DNA of 64,000 bases, taken from NCBI RefSeq assembly GCF_038066715.1, contig NZ_JBBUKT010000001.1, positions 682,001 through 746,000 of the forward strand. The letters are read 5' to 3'. The notes under the pieces are model-generated. The model worked only from the letters and a program-made list of their open reading frames with translations. It made no database searches and was not told where the DNA came from. Source of the stretch: Luteolibacter sp. Y139 (GTDB taxonomy: Bacteria; Verrucomicrobiota; Verrucomicrobiia; Verrucomicrobiales; Akkermansiaceae). Position numbers and translations under genes: made by a program. Positions 43,951-53,093 of this stretch are shown here, piece by piece (the stretch's first letter is position 1; every line of letters begins with the position of its first letter).

Positions 43951-45438
43951 ATGAAGCGCGTAGAAACCATGGCTGAGGCCGATGTCGTCCTGATTGGCGG
44001 CGGCATCATGAGCGCCACTCTCGGCGTCCTGCTCCACGAACTCGATCCCTCCCTCAAGATCCAGATCGTCGAGGCCCTCGCCGAGGTGGCCAAGGAGAGC
44101 TCGAACCCGTGGAACAATGCCGGCACCGGCCACGCCGCGCTGTGCGAGCTGAACTACACCAAGGAGAGCGCCGATGGCTCGGTGGACATCTCGAAGGCGC
44201 TCGAGATCAACGAAGCCTTCGAGGTCTCGAAGCAGTTCTGGGCCTACCTCGTCGGCCGCGGCGTCCTGCCCCAGCCGGGGGAATTCATCACCTCCGTACC
44301 GCACATGAGCTTCGTGCTCGGCAAGGAGAACCAAGCCTACCTCAAGCGCCGCCACGAGACCATGGCCGGCCACCATTTCTTCCAGGAAATGGAATACACC
44401 GAGGACCACGCGGCCATCCGAGAGTGGGCACCGCTGCTGCTCGATGGACGAAAGAAGTCCGCCCCGCTAGCCGCCACCCGCGCTGCCGGTGGCACCGACG
44501 TGAATTTCGGCGCGCTCACCCAGGCCCTGGTCGACCACCTCGCGTCGAAGGACGTGGTGAAGATCGCCACCCAGCACCAGGTCCGCGACATCAAGCGCAA
44601 GCGCGACGGACGCTGGCACCTCACCGTCCGGAACCTCGCCAAGAACATCAACCGCGGCATCACCGCGCCCTTCGTCTTCGTTGGAGCTGGCGGAGCCTCG
44701 CTGCCCCTGCTCCAGAAGTCCGGCATCCCCGAGGGGAAAGGCTTCGGCGGCTTCCCCGTCAGCGGACAATTCCTCGTCTGCGATGACCCCGCCATCGTCG
44801 AACGCCACCACGCCAAGGTCTACGGCAAGGCCGCCGTAGGCGCACCGCCCATGTCCGTTCCGCACCTCGATACCCGCGTGATCGATGGCAAGAACACCCT
44901 CCTCTTCGGCCCCTTCGCCGGCTTCTCGCCGAAGTTCCTCAAGTCCGGCTCGCTCTTCGATCTGCCCGGCTCCGTCCGCCTCTCGAACCTCGTGCCCATG
45001 CTCGCCGTGGGTAAGGACAACATGGACCTGACCCGCTACCTCATCGAGCAGGTCATGCAGAGCCCGGAAGACCGCTTGGAAGCACTCAAGGAATTCTTCC
45101 CCGCCGCCGAACTGAACGACTGGCATCTCCTCACCGCCGGCCAGCGCGTCCAGATCATCAAGCAGGATCCCGAAAAAGGCGGCGTCCTTCAATTCGGCAC
45201 CGAAATCGTCTCCTCCGCCGATGGCTCCATCGCCGCACTCCTCGGCGCTTCACCCGGTGCTTCAACCGCCGTGGACGTGATGCTGGACATCCTCGGCAAG
45301 TGCTTCGCCAAGCGCCTGCCGGATTGGAAGAAGCGGCTTGAGCAGATGATCCCGTCTTATGGCAAGAGCCTGCGGGATGACGCCTCTCTCTATCGGAAGG
45401 TGCGGAAAGACGCGGACAAGGCACTCGGACTCGTCTGA
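43951..45438 (+). CDS. mqo: Malate:quinone oxidoreductase
   Basis: A 495-residue FAD enzyme that oxidises malate to oxaloacetate and passes electrons to the quinone pool at the membrane. The FAD-binding motif [16 protein letters not shown] is at about residues 9-24. Family blocks include [46 protein letters not shown] and [15 protein letters not shown]. It replaces or assists NAD-dependent malate dehydrogenase in the citric acid cycle. The ATG at 43951 or a second ATG six codons later may be the start. Confidence 0.96.
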   Translation: MKRVETMAEADVVLIGGGIMSATLGVLLHELDPSLKIQIVEALAEVAKESSNPWNNAGTGHAALCELNYTKESADGSVDISKALEINEAFEVSKQFWAYLVGRGVLPQPGEFITSVPHMSFVLGKENQAYLKRRHETMAGHHFFQEMEYTEDHAAIREWAPLLLDGRKKSAPLAATRAAGGTDVNFGALTQALVDHLASKDVVKIATQHQVRDIKRKRDGRWHLTVRNLAKNINRGITAPFVFVGAGGASLPLLQKSGIPEGKGFGGFPVSGQFLVCDDPAIVERHHAKVYGKAAVGAPPMSVPHLDTRVIDGKNTLLFGPFAGFSPKFLKSGSLFDLPGSVRLSNLVPMLAVGKDNMDLTRYLIEQVMQSPEDRLEALKEFFPAAELNDWHLLTAGQRVQIIKQDPEKGGVLQFGTEIVSSADGSIAALLGASPGASTAVDVMLDILGKCFAKRLPDWKKRLEQMIPSYGKSLRDDASLYRKVRKDADKALGLV

Positions 45439-45442
45439 TCGA

Positions 45443-46006
45443 TCAGCCGAGGATTTCCTCAAGCTTCGCGAACAAGGTCGCGAAGCTGTCATCGCCAAGC
45501 ACCGGCTCGGCATTCGCCAGCGCACCCTCCGGCGGCTCAGGCAGCGTTACCCAACTACGGCATCCACCGTACTTCGCCTCGTAAGGAAACTCCCACGGCC
45601 GCGCGAGTTCGCTCACCCGCACCAGCGCCACGTGGATGCTGCCGCTGGCCATCCCCTTGCCTTCCCAGTCGAAGCGCTGGCGGATGGTCTCCTCCGTCCA
45701 GATATGCAGCGGCTCCAGCGCCGCCACCTGGTCCCAGTCGGTCAGCGTCTTCGCCCACAGCGCTTCCGCGTGATGGGTGATGGTGATCGTCTCACCGGCA
45801 ACCCACTCCGGCTTGGCCACCACCGATCCCTCGCGAACGAACTGGTCCTGATTGTGAAAGCGCGTCGGAAAGAGGAAGAAGTTCTCCTCCGCAAACGAGA
45901 AACCGGCGCGTCCCTCATGGATGCCACCCTTGCGCAGGATGATCGCCTGCCGCCCACTCGCGAGCGCGTCGCACACCACCTGCCATTCCTTGAAGCCGCT
46001 TGCCAT
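45443..46006 (-). CDS. DUF1802 family protein
   Basis: A 187-residue protein of the uncharacterised DUF1802 family. GFKEWQVVCDALASGRQAII and LRKGGIHEGRAGFSF near the N-terminus and FFLFPTRFHNQ are typical. Soluble, no signal peptide. Start chosen at the ATG at 46006. It is the last gene of a four-gene unit (CAP protein, rnhB, yraN, DUF1802) and ends 4 bp from the convergent mqo gene. No activity is known for the family. Confidence 0.85.
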   Translation of the reverse strand: MASGFKEWQVVCDALASGRQAIILRKGGIHEGRAGFSFAEENFFLFPTRFHNQDQFVREGSVVAKPEWVAGETITITHHAEALWAKTLTDWDQVAALEPLHIWTEETIRQRFDWEGKGMASGSIHVALVRVSELARPWEFPYEAKYGGCRSWVTLPEPPEGALANAEPVLGDDSFATLFAKLEEILG

Positions 46007-46054
46007 GCCCGTGCGGTAAACGGGCAACCCCGCAGGCTCAATGCCGAATTTCCA

Positions 46055-46387
46055 TCAGAACACGTTCTCCACCCGGTGGACGTACGGCTTCTCCCCGTCC
46101 GTCAAAATCACCTCGATCACATCAAATCGCCACGGGATCTCGCGCGTTCCCAACATCCGCAGCCACTCATTCGCCCCGCGTTCGATCAGCTTCTCCTTCT
46201 CCCGGTCCACCGCATCCAGCGGCCGGCTCATGCCACCGGCACGTCGCGTCTTCACCTCGGTGAAAAGCAGCAGCTTCCCGTGCCTCGCCACGATATCCAC
46301 CTCGCCCCCACGCGGCGCCCTGAAGTTCTTGTACAGCACCTTCGCCCCGCTCGCCGTCAGCCAAGCCCGCGCAATCCTCTCCCCCAT
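46055..46387 (-). CDS. yraN: YraN family (UPF0102) endonuclease-like protein
   Basis: A protein of 110 residues with the YraN fold, related to restriction endonucleases and Holliday-junction resolvases. ERIARAWLTASGAKVLYKNF, then GGEVDIVARHGKLLLFTEVKTR, carries the Asp and Glu-x-Lys metal-binding residues. The frame is open upstream to 46549, inside rnhB, but the ATG at 46387 gives the normal family length and lies 34 bp after the rnhB stop. The rnhB-yraN order is common in bacteria. Its role in vivo is unknown. Confidence 0.9.
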   Translation of the reverse strand: MGERIARAWLTASGAKVLYKNFRAPRGGEVDIVARHGKLLLFTEVKTRRAGGMSRPLDAVDREKEKLIERGANEWLRMLGTREIPWRFDVIEVILTDGEKPYVHRVENVF

Positions 46388-46421
46388 CACCCCGACCGCC
46401 GCCGGGCCGATGCCCTCGCCA

Positions 46422-47045
46422 TCACGACGCGTCAAACGGCAGCGACAATTGAGCGACGGGCTGAAACGAGCGGCGATGATGGCGGCAAGGCCCATGGCGA
46501 TGGAGCGCTTCGAGGTGCTCCCTTGTGCCATATCCCATGTGCCGCTCAAAGCCGTATTGCGGGAACTCCCGCGCCATCTCGGTCATCAGGCGATCCCGCG
46601 AAACCTTCGCGATCACACTGGCCGCGGAAATCGAGAGCGACTTCCCATCCCCCTTCACGATCCCATCGTGTGGGTAAGGAAACGCCGGCACCCGCAGGCC
46701 ATCGATCAGGCAATGGTCCACTGCACGCGCCAAGCCCTCCACCGCACGCGCCATCGCGGCATGCGTGGCGCGCAGGATATTGATCCGGTCGATCTCATCG
46801 GTATCGGCGAAGGCCACGCACCACGCGACCCGCTCGTCCGAGGTGATCTTCGCGTAGCACTGCTCGCGCTTCGCCGGGCTCAGCTTCTTCGAGTCATCCA
46901 GCCCCTTGCAGCGCCAGCGCAGCGGTAGAATCACCGCTGCCGCCGAGACCGGGCCCGCCAAGGGACCACGGCCCGCCTCATCCACGCCGGCAACGATCAA
47001 CAGACCGCGGGCGCGGAGAGCGGACTCGAGCGAGGTATCGGGCAC
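46422..47045 (-). CDS. rnhB: Ribonuclease HII
   Basis: A 207-residue RNase HII, which removes ribonucleotides from DNA and RNA from RNA-DNA hybrids. The metal site starts with GVDEAGRGPLAGPV near residues 20-33; KKLSPAKRE, LIDGLRVP and the final GYGTREHLEALHRHGPC are conserved family blocks. The start is GTG at 47045, 4 bp after the CAP-domain gene stop. Confidence 0.96.
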   Translation of the reverse strand: MPDTSLESALRARGLLIVAGVDEAGRGPLAGPVSAAAVILPLRWRCKGLDDSKKLSPAKREQCYAKITSDERVAWCVAFADTDEIDRINILRATHAAMARAVEGLARAVDHCLIDGLRVPAFPYPHDGIVKGDGKSLSISAASVIAKVSRDRLMTEMAREFPQYGFERHMGYGTREHLEALHRHGPCRHHRRSFQPVAQLSLPFDAS

Positions 47046-47049
47046 GCGG

Positions 47050-47622
47050 CTAGAATTGCCGCATGCGGTCCGTCATGGCCATCTGAGAATGGCTCACGCT
47101 GCCGAAAAGCTGCGTCGCGAAAACGGTGCCATCTTCATCCACCACCACGCCGATGCCGGTGGCATTGAATTGGCCCCGGATATTTTGCTCGTGGCTGGAG
47201 GAGCCCTTCCACGCGTTGAAGAGCGTGTCTGCCGCGCTACCGTAATGGCCGCTGCATGAGGCGACATTCTCGGCCACGTTGCTCATGTTCATGGTGCGCT
47301 GCGCATTCAGCGCGCGCTCCTCGAAGCCGTAGTGAGTGAGATTCCCAGAAGCGCCGCCGAATTTCCCGCGATTGCGGCGCATGAATTCGGAATGCTGCTG
47401 GGCCATGCGGTCGAGACCGGCGTGACGTTCCAGCGCCGGCTTGCCCTTGGTCGCGCGGTAGGCATTGACCTCGGACTGGATGCTACCGGCGATGCTTCCG
47501 TCGGTCTTGGATACCGGTCCGGTGGACATCAGGACCGTGGTGGATTCGAGCTGGGGGCCGCACGATGCCAAGAGCACCGCACCCGCCGCAGCCATAAAGA
47601 GGTTGCAAGGGATCGTTTTCAT
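47050..47622 (-). CDS. CAP-domain lipoprotein
   Basis: A 190-residue CAP/SCP-like protein with a lipoprotein signal (LLASC, Cys at residue 21). The CAP blocks are VNAYRATKGKPALERHAGLDRMAQQHSEF, here in part NAYRATKGKPALERH, then VAENVASC and NAWKGSSSHEQNIRGQFNAT with GIGVVVDEDG. These domains occur in secreted bacterial proteins of mostly unknown function. It leads the rnhB-yraN-DUF1802 unit. Confidence 0.9.
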   Translation of the reverse strand: MKTIPCNLFMAAAGAVLLASCGPQLESTTVLMSTGPVSKTDGSIAGSIQSEVNAYRATKGKPALERHAGLDRMAQQHSEFMRRNRGKFGGASGNLTHYGFEERALNAQRTMNMSNVAENVASCSGHYGSAADTLFNAWKGSSSHEQNIRGQFNATGIGVVVDEDGTVFATQLFGSVSHSQMAMTDRMRQF

Positions 47623-47836
47623 GTGTGGGACAGCACCGCCCGTATCCCAAAAGAGAGGCTAAATATAAAGGAAATTTTAGCTTCTCCTCCCTAACAGTCA
47701 CCGAATTCCACCTCATTTGAAAAAATTCAACACCCGCGCACCCGCCTGCATAGACAGCTTTTTGCCCGCGGCGTGGTCCGTGACTCACCCGCCGCTTGCG
47801 CTCCCACACAATCGCCCACACTCTGCCGTGCAGCGC

Positions 47837-49252
47837 ATGGCCGAAGCGTCAACGGAACAAACGATTCTTTTAGTAGATCAGGACCACGACTTTTTGGAGT
47901 GGGCCACCAAGCATTTGACCGCGAAAGGCCTGCGCATCCTGCGCTGCGACCACGCGGACAATGCAGTAAAGGTCGTCGAAAAGACCGTGGTGGACGTGGT
48001 GGTCTCCGATATCCAGCTCCAGCCCTACGATGGCCTCGAGCTGCTTTCCCGCATCCGCCAGGTCTCGCCGAATACCTTGGTCGTGCTGACCACCGGCTTC
48101 CCGAGCACCGGCCAGGTCATCGAGGCGACCCAGCGCGGCGCACACGATGTGATGCGCAAGGAGTCCCTCCCCTTCGAGCTGCGTCCGGTGGTGGAAAGCG
48201 CGCTGCAGATCGTCGAGGACCGCCGCTCGGCCGAGCAGCCCGCCGCTGACATGCCGGCGCTCGATGGCCGCGTGAAGATTATCGGCGTCTCCCGCGCCCT
48301 GCAGGATGTTTTCAAGATCGTCGGTCGCGTCGCCCGCTCGGATGCACCTGTTCTGGTCACCGGCGAAAGCGGCACCGGCAAGGAATTGGTCGCCAAGGCG
48401 ATCCATGAATACTCGCCGCGCCGCCAGCAGGAACTCATCGCCATCAACTGCGGCGCCATTCCGGAAAACCTTCTGGAAAGCGAACTCTTCGGTCACGAGA
48501 AGGGCTCCTTCACCGGCGCCATCGCGCGCCGCGCAGGCCGCTTCGAGCAAGCCGACGGCGGCACGCTTTTCCTGGATGAAATCGGCGACATGCCGCTGTC
48601 GGTGCAGGTGAAAATGCTGCGCGTCCTGCAAGACGGCACGTTCTCCCGGGTCGGCTCGAATGAAACGCTGAGCGCCGATGTCCGCATCGTGGCCGCGACC
48701 AACAAGGTGCTCTCCGCCGAGGTCGCCGCCGGACGTTTCCGTGAGGACCTCTACTATCGCCTCAATGTGGTGGAAGTCCGCCTGCCCCCGCTGCGCGAGC
48801 GGGCGGAGGATATCCCGCTGCTCGCCGAGTTCTTCCTCCAGCGCATCACGCGCAAGAATGGCATGGCACGCATCCGCCTCTCGGCGGAAGCCATCGCCGC
48901 GCTTCAGGTGCACCGCTGGCCGGGCAATGTCCGCGAACTGGAAAACACCATCGCACGCGCCTGCGCGCTCGCTTCCTCGACCGTCCTGCTTCCGGCGGAC
49001 ATTCCGTTGGCGGCGGCTCCGGGCCAGGAAAGAGGGCCGCTGAAACAGGCACTCGACCGCCTGCTCGATGCCGTGCCCATCGGAGAGAACTCCGTTCAGT
49101 GGGTGGCTTCGGAACTCGCCGCGCGTGCGCTGGAACGCCATGCGGGCGACCTGAAGGAAGCCGCTGGTATGCTGGGCATCGGCGCGGCAGATCTACGCAA
49201 GCTCCTGGCGGAAAGCCGGGATAGCTCACTTGAAGCTGCCAGCGGCCGCTGA
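47837..49252 (+). CDS. Sigma-54-dependent response regulator (NtrC family)
   Basis: A 471-residue activator. A receiver domain (about 8-125) has the phosphoacceptor Asp in [13 protein letters not shown]. An AAA+ domain follows from about 145: Walker [10 protein letters not shown], the sigma-54 contact loop [12 protein letters not shown] (GSFTGA rather than the usual GAFTGA) and Walker [15 protein letters not shown] Fis-type helix-turn-helix ends it ([19 protein letters not shown]). No partner kinase gene is adjacent. The ATG at 47837 was chosen over an open frame from 47717. Its targets are unknown. Confidence 0.93.
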   Translation: MAEASTEQTILLVDQDHDFLEWATKHLTAKGLRILRCDHADNAVKVVEKTVVDVVVSDIQLQPYDGLELLSRIRQVSPNTLVVLTTGFPSTGQVIEATQRGAHDVMRKESLPFELRPVVESALQIVEDRRSAEQPAADMPALDGRVKIIGVSRALQDVFKIVGRVARSDAPVLVTGESGTGKELVAKAIHEYSPRRQQELIAINCGAIPENLLESELFGHEKGSFTGAIARRAGRFEQADGGTLFLDEIGDMPLSVQVKMLRVLQDGTFSRVGSNETLSADVRIVAATNKVLSAEVAAGRFREDLYYRLNVVEVRLPPLRERAEDIPLLAEFFLQRITRKNGMARIRLSAEAIAALQVHRWPGNVRELENTIARACALASSTVLLPADIPLAAAPGQERGPLKQALDRLLDAVPIGENSVQWVASELAARALERHAGDLKEAAGMLGIGAADLRKLLAESRDSSLEAASGR

Positions 49253-49300
49253 GGCGACTCACCGCTGGTCATCGGTTTCGCTGCACGCTACGGTCCCGCC

Positions 49301-51868
49301 ATGCTCCGCCGCACCCTGCTCGTCCTGCCCCTGGCGACGATGCTGTCTGCGGCCCCGAAACCGGCGGCCATTCCGGCTTTCAAGGAGGGCCTCGACGCGC
49401 TGTCGGCCCGCCTGTGGGAAGTGGCAACCGCCCGTTTCGAAACCGCGTTGGCCACGCCCGACCTCGACGCCCCCGGTCGCCAAACCATCCTGCTGCGCCT
49501 GGCCGAGACCCACATCCGCGCTGGCGAGGCCGCGGCGGCGCTCAAGATCTTGGAAGACCCGGCACTCGCCGGCCATGCCGAGTTGCCCTTCTGGAAGGGC
49601 CAGGCGCTCGCCGCCTCCGGACGCTTGCAAGAAGCGCTCGCCGAACTCGATGGCCCCGCCATCGCCCCCACCGCCCCGAATTTTCGCGAAGCTCTCTTCA
49701 CCCGGGCAGCGCTACTACAAGCCCTCGGCAATTCCACCGCAGCGCTCGAAGCATTGGCCATCCTGACCAAGGATAAAGACCCAGCCACCTACTTGCGCGC
49801 CCGGCTTGAAAGCGCCGACATCCTGCTCTCTCAAGACCGCGCTGAGGACGCCCTCACCGCCATCCCGCCGGTGAACGCGAAAATGACGCCGCGGCAAGGC
49901 GCCCGTGCCGAACTCCTGCGAGCCCAGGCGCAGCTGGAAAAGGGCGAGCACAAAGCCGCTGAAGGCATCTTCTCCGCACTCTTGGCCAAGGCCAAGGACG
50001 ACCCCGCCGCCAAAGCCTATCGTCACGAAGCCGCAGTCGGCTTGGCCCGCGCACAACTCGCCGGCGGCAACCGCGAGGCCGCGACGGATGGCCTGATCGC
50101 CTTCATCGAGGAAGAGCGCGACTCCCCGCGGGTCGGACTCGCCTTCCCCGCTCTCCTCGATTGCCTTCCGGCGACGCCCACTGACGACGATGTGATCCTG
50201 ACGCGGCTCCGAGAATGGTGTCTGCCGCTGGTGAACCGCACACCGGCCCTGATGTCCGCTGGCTCCGGCGGCGGCGGAGTGTACCCTGCCGCTCCTCCGG
50301 AGGATAACGAACTGGCCACCCAAGCGCTTTATTATCGCGCAGTCGGCCTGCGCCGTGAAGGTTCGCCCGCTTCGAAGGACCTGGCACGGAGGCTCCTCAT
50401 CCGGCTGCGGATGGACTACCCGAAGCACCCGCTCGCAGAGCGTGCGCTACTGGAAGGTGCCCGTTGGGACCTCGCCGACGGTCGGAATGAGCAGGCCGCT
50501 GCCGCATTGGCCGCGCTTGATGGCAGCAACAGTGCGCCAGCGTTGCGCGCGGAAGCCTCGATCTCTGCCGCTGCCAGTGCTTTCGCTGCGGGCGACTATG
50601 CCCTCGCTGCCAGTGAATCGGAAAAAGCCGCCGGCTTGCTCGATGGTGACACGCGCCGCGGGGCCACCTTGAACGAGGCGATCGCACGGCTGGCAGCGGG
50701 CGATGTGCCGGCTTTCCAAAAGCTCGCCGCCGATCCCGCCTTGCAGGGGGCGGCAAAAACGGAACTGGAATTCGAGCGCGCGCTTTTCCTCGCTGCCCAA
50801 CGCGACTCGACCGCGCTGCCCACGCTCGACCGCTTCATCCTCGATCACCCGGACTATCCCCGCTTGGCCGAAGCTCGTCTGGCCGCCGCACTTGCCGCGC
50901 TGGAAAGCACACCGCCCGATCCCGTCTTCGCCACCGCCCAGCTCGATAGCCTTTCTCCCAAGCAGGCCGGTGAGCTACCTCCCGCTTCGCTCGCACTGGC
51001 GCGCATCTACGTCGCCGGTCGCGAAAAGCGCTGGGCGAATGCCGTCGAGATCGCACAGGGATTCCTCACCAGCTTCCCCAGCGATACCCGCCGCAATGAG
51101 TTCCGCTTCGAACTCGGCAACGCCCACTACGAGAGCGGCGACTACAACGACGCCCGGCTCGAACTCGCGAAGCTGGCAGCCGAAGCACCGGATTGCCCCC
51201 AGGCGGAAGTTGCCCTGCTCCTCGCCGCCCGCGCCTCCGCACTGGTCGCCACGCCGGAAGCAAAGAAGGAAAGCCTCGGTCTCTTCGACAAGGTGATCAC
51301 CCGCAATGGCGACCTCGCCGATGCGGCCCGTTTGATGAAAGCCCGCTCGCTCGGTCCCGCCGATGCCGCGAAGGAGCTGCTGCCCTGGTTCCAGCAAATG
51401 AAGAAGGCCCACCCCTTGCGCCTGCGGGTCGGCCTGGAACTCGGCGACGCGCTTTTCAATAGCGCCGTCACCGACCCGGTTCCCTTGGCCCAAGCGCTGA
51501 AGATTTACGAAACCCTCCTCGCCGAGTTGCCCCCCGATTCACGCGACCGCCCGGAGATCGAATACCAGCGCGGCCGCGTGCTGGAGGAATTGCCCGATCC
51601 GAAGCAACCCACCAAGAAGCGGGAAGCCGAAGCGCTCGATGTTTACTTCTCCGTGCTTCAATCCGCCAGCCGCCAGGCACCCGCCGACTGGCGTTGGGTC
51701 GATCGCTGCGGCGTCAAGGCCCTGAGTCTGCTAGAGAGGGCCCAGCGCTGGGATGCCGCCATCGCCATCGCGGTGCAACACTCGAAGCTCGCCAGCCCCG
51801 GAGCCAAGATCGCCGAAGGCCGGGCGAAGGAGCTCAAGCTGAAGTACATGGTCTGGGACGAGGAATGA
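49301..51868 (+). CDS. Large exported TPR-repeat protein
   Basis: An 855-residue protein with a signal peptide (about 1-18, LVLPLATMLSAAP) followed by helical repeats throughout. TPR-like units are seen at residues 20-60 (FKEGLDALSARLWEVATARF), 65-85 (LRLAETHIRAGEAAAALKIL) and near 600-630 (RFELGNAHYESGDYNDARLELAKL). It resembles the periplasmic TPR proteins of the YbgF/BamD type in general only. It probably acts as a protein-interaction scaffold. It starts 48 bp after the sigma-54 regulator gene. Confidence 0.85.
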   Translation: MLRRTLLVLPLATMLSAAPKPAAIPAFKEGLDALSARLWEVATARFETALATPDLDAPGRQTILLRLAETHIRAGEAAAALKILEDPALAGHAELPFWKGQALAASGRLQEALAELDGPAIAPTAPNFREALFTRAALLQALGNSTAALEALAILTKDKDPATYLRARLESADILLSQDRAEDALTAIPPVNAKMTPRQGARAELLRAQAQLEKGEHKAAEGIFSALLAKAKDDPAAKAYRHEAAVGLARAQLAGGNREAATDGLIAFIEEERDSPRVGLAFPALLDCLPATPTDDDVILTRLREWCLPLVNRTPALMSAGSGGGGVYPAAPPEDNELATQALYYRAVGLRREGSPASKDLARRLLIRLRMDYPKHPLAERALLEGARWDLADGRNEQAAAALAALDGSNSAPALRAEASISAAASAFAAGDYALAASESEKAAGLLDGDTRRGATLNEAIARLAAGDVPAFQKLAADPALQGAAKTELEFERALFLAAQRDSTALPTLDRFILDHPDYPRLAEARLAAALAALESTPPDPVFATAQLDSLSPKQAGELPPASLALARIYVAGREKRWANAVEIAQGFLTSFPSDTRRNEFRFELGNAHYESGDYNDARLELAKLAAEAPDCPQAEVALLLAARASALVATPEAKKESLGLFDKVITRNGDLADAARLMKARSLGPADAAKELLPWFQQMKKAHPLRLRVGLELGDALFNSAVTDPVPLAQALKIYETLLAELPPDSRDRPEIEYQRGRVLEELPDPKQPTKKREAEALDVYFSVLQSASRQAPADWRWVDRCGVKALSLLERAQRWDAAIAIAVQHSKLASPGAKIAEGRAKELKLKYMVWDEE

Positions 51869-51871
51869 TCG

Positions 51872-52267
51872 TCAGCCGCGCGAGTTCAACTCGTCGATCT
51901 GGCCATTGAGCGTGCAGTAGTCGTAAAGATAGCCCAGCAGGAATAGCCCGCCGCTGATCATCCACAGGAGGCCGGTCCAGATCTTTCCCATGTAGAGGCG
52001 ATGGATGCCCAATGGACCGAGGAAGGTCTGGAGCAGCCACGCCACCGAGTAGTCGATGGGACCGGTCGCATATCGCCGCGCCGCATCCCGCTCCATGCCG
52101 GGAATCAGGAACAGGTCGATCAGCCAACCGATGCCGCACAAGCCAAGCGTGAAGAACCAAATCGCGCCGGAAATCGGCCGGCCGAAGTAAAAGCGGTGGG
52201 CACCGGTGAAGCCGAAGATCCAGAGCAGGTAGCCGATCAGCTTGCTATGCGTTTGCGGACGATCCAT
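51872..52267 (-). CDS. Membrane protein with two TM2 domains
   Basis: A 131-residue protein with a duplicated TM2 unit. The first is GFTGAHRFYFGRPISGAIWF (about 18-37), with a second helix ending in IDLFLIPG. The second is LGPLGIHRLYMGKIWTGLLW, followed by YLYDYCTLNGQIDELN. TM2 proteins are small membrane proteins of unknown function. ATG at 52267 chosen; GTG at 52273 is two codons upstream. It is convergent with the TPR gene, 3 bp apart. Confidence 0.9.
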   Translation of the reverse strand: MDRPQTHSKLIGYLLWIFGFTGAHRFYFGRPISGAIWFFTLGLCGIGWLIDLFLIPGMERDAARRYATGPIDYSVAWLLQTFLGPLGIHRLYMGKIWTGLLWMISGGLFLLGYLYDYCTLNGQIDELNSRG

Positions 52268-52335
52268 GGCCACGCATCATCGCTCGCTTTCCCGAAGCTG
52301 CGATGGGAATTGCGGGGCCGGTTTGGAGCGTCAGG

Positions 52336-53034
52336 TCAGCGCTTCTTCTTCGGTGCCGGGATCTCCACGGCACCGGTTAGGTCCATCTTCGACAACGATG
52401 AAGGGGAAACGGACGACGCCGCCCCGTCGATGCTAAGGATCACGGCCTTGTCACCAACGTCCGGGAAAACAAGCACGGGACGGCTTGGAACCTCATCCGC
52501 GGTGCTCAGCCCGGGAAAATAATACCACTTCGCACCGGGTCCTCCTCTCACCGCCAGCAAGCGATTCAGGTCTTTCACACTACCTGCCGCCTCCAGTTGC
52601 TCCAGCACTCTCGGACCCGTTAGACCGGCGAACTTGGGCTCCTCCTTGGCCAGCTTGTCAGAAGGAAACGTCCCATAGTCGTTGTCGAAATCGATCAGCG
52701 CGAGATGGAGCTGCTTCACATTGTTGATCGCTTCCACCCGGTCTGCAGCCTTCCGCTGTTTCAAGATCACCGGCGCTGCAAGACCCGAGAGAATCGCGAT
52801 CGGCAGGATGAGGAGCGTGATGTAGCCGAAGACCAGACCGGTAATCGCCATTCCCGATCCCTTGATGTAGCCGCCGGAACGCTTGATCGCCGCCAGCGCC
52901 ATGTGCCCGGTGATGACCGCGGCAATGCCGCTGAGACCTGCGGTGAGAAAGCCGAGCGGGCCGCAGATGACACTTGCGATCGCGAGGCCGGATGTCTTCG
53001 GCTGGGCCGGCATGGCGGGGGGCATGAATTCCAT
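52336..53034 (-). CDS. DUF4190 membrane protein with pseudopilin-like C-terminal domain
   Basis: A 232-residue protein. Residues 13-70 are a DUF4190-type pair of membrane helices (LAIASVICGPLGFLTAGLSG, then GHMALAAIKRSGG). A third helix near 75-95 leads into a type II secretion pseudopilin-like region with AINNVKQLHLALIDFDNDYG and TFPSD. The end is Lys/Arg-rich. It recurs in Verrucomicrobia; function unknown. Confidence 0.85.
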   Translation of the reverse strand: MEFMPPAMPAQPKTSGLAIASVICGPLGFLTAGLSGIAAVITGHMALAAIKRSGGYIKGSGMAITGLVFGYITLLILPIAILSGLAAPVILKQRKAADRVEAINNVKQLHLALIDFDNDYGTFPSDKLAKEEPKFAGLTGPRVLEQLEAAGSVKDLNRLLAVRGGPGAKWYYFPGLSTADEVPSRPVLVFPDVGDKAVILSIDGAASSVSPSSLSKMDLTGAVEIPAPKKKR

Positions 53035-53093
53035 GTCTTCAACATGAGTGGCCGATCATGACAGGGCAAGCCAATCGATGTGACGGCCTCCGG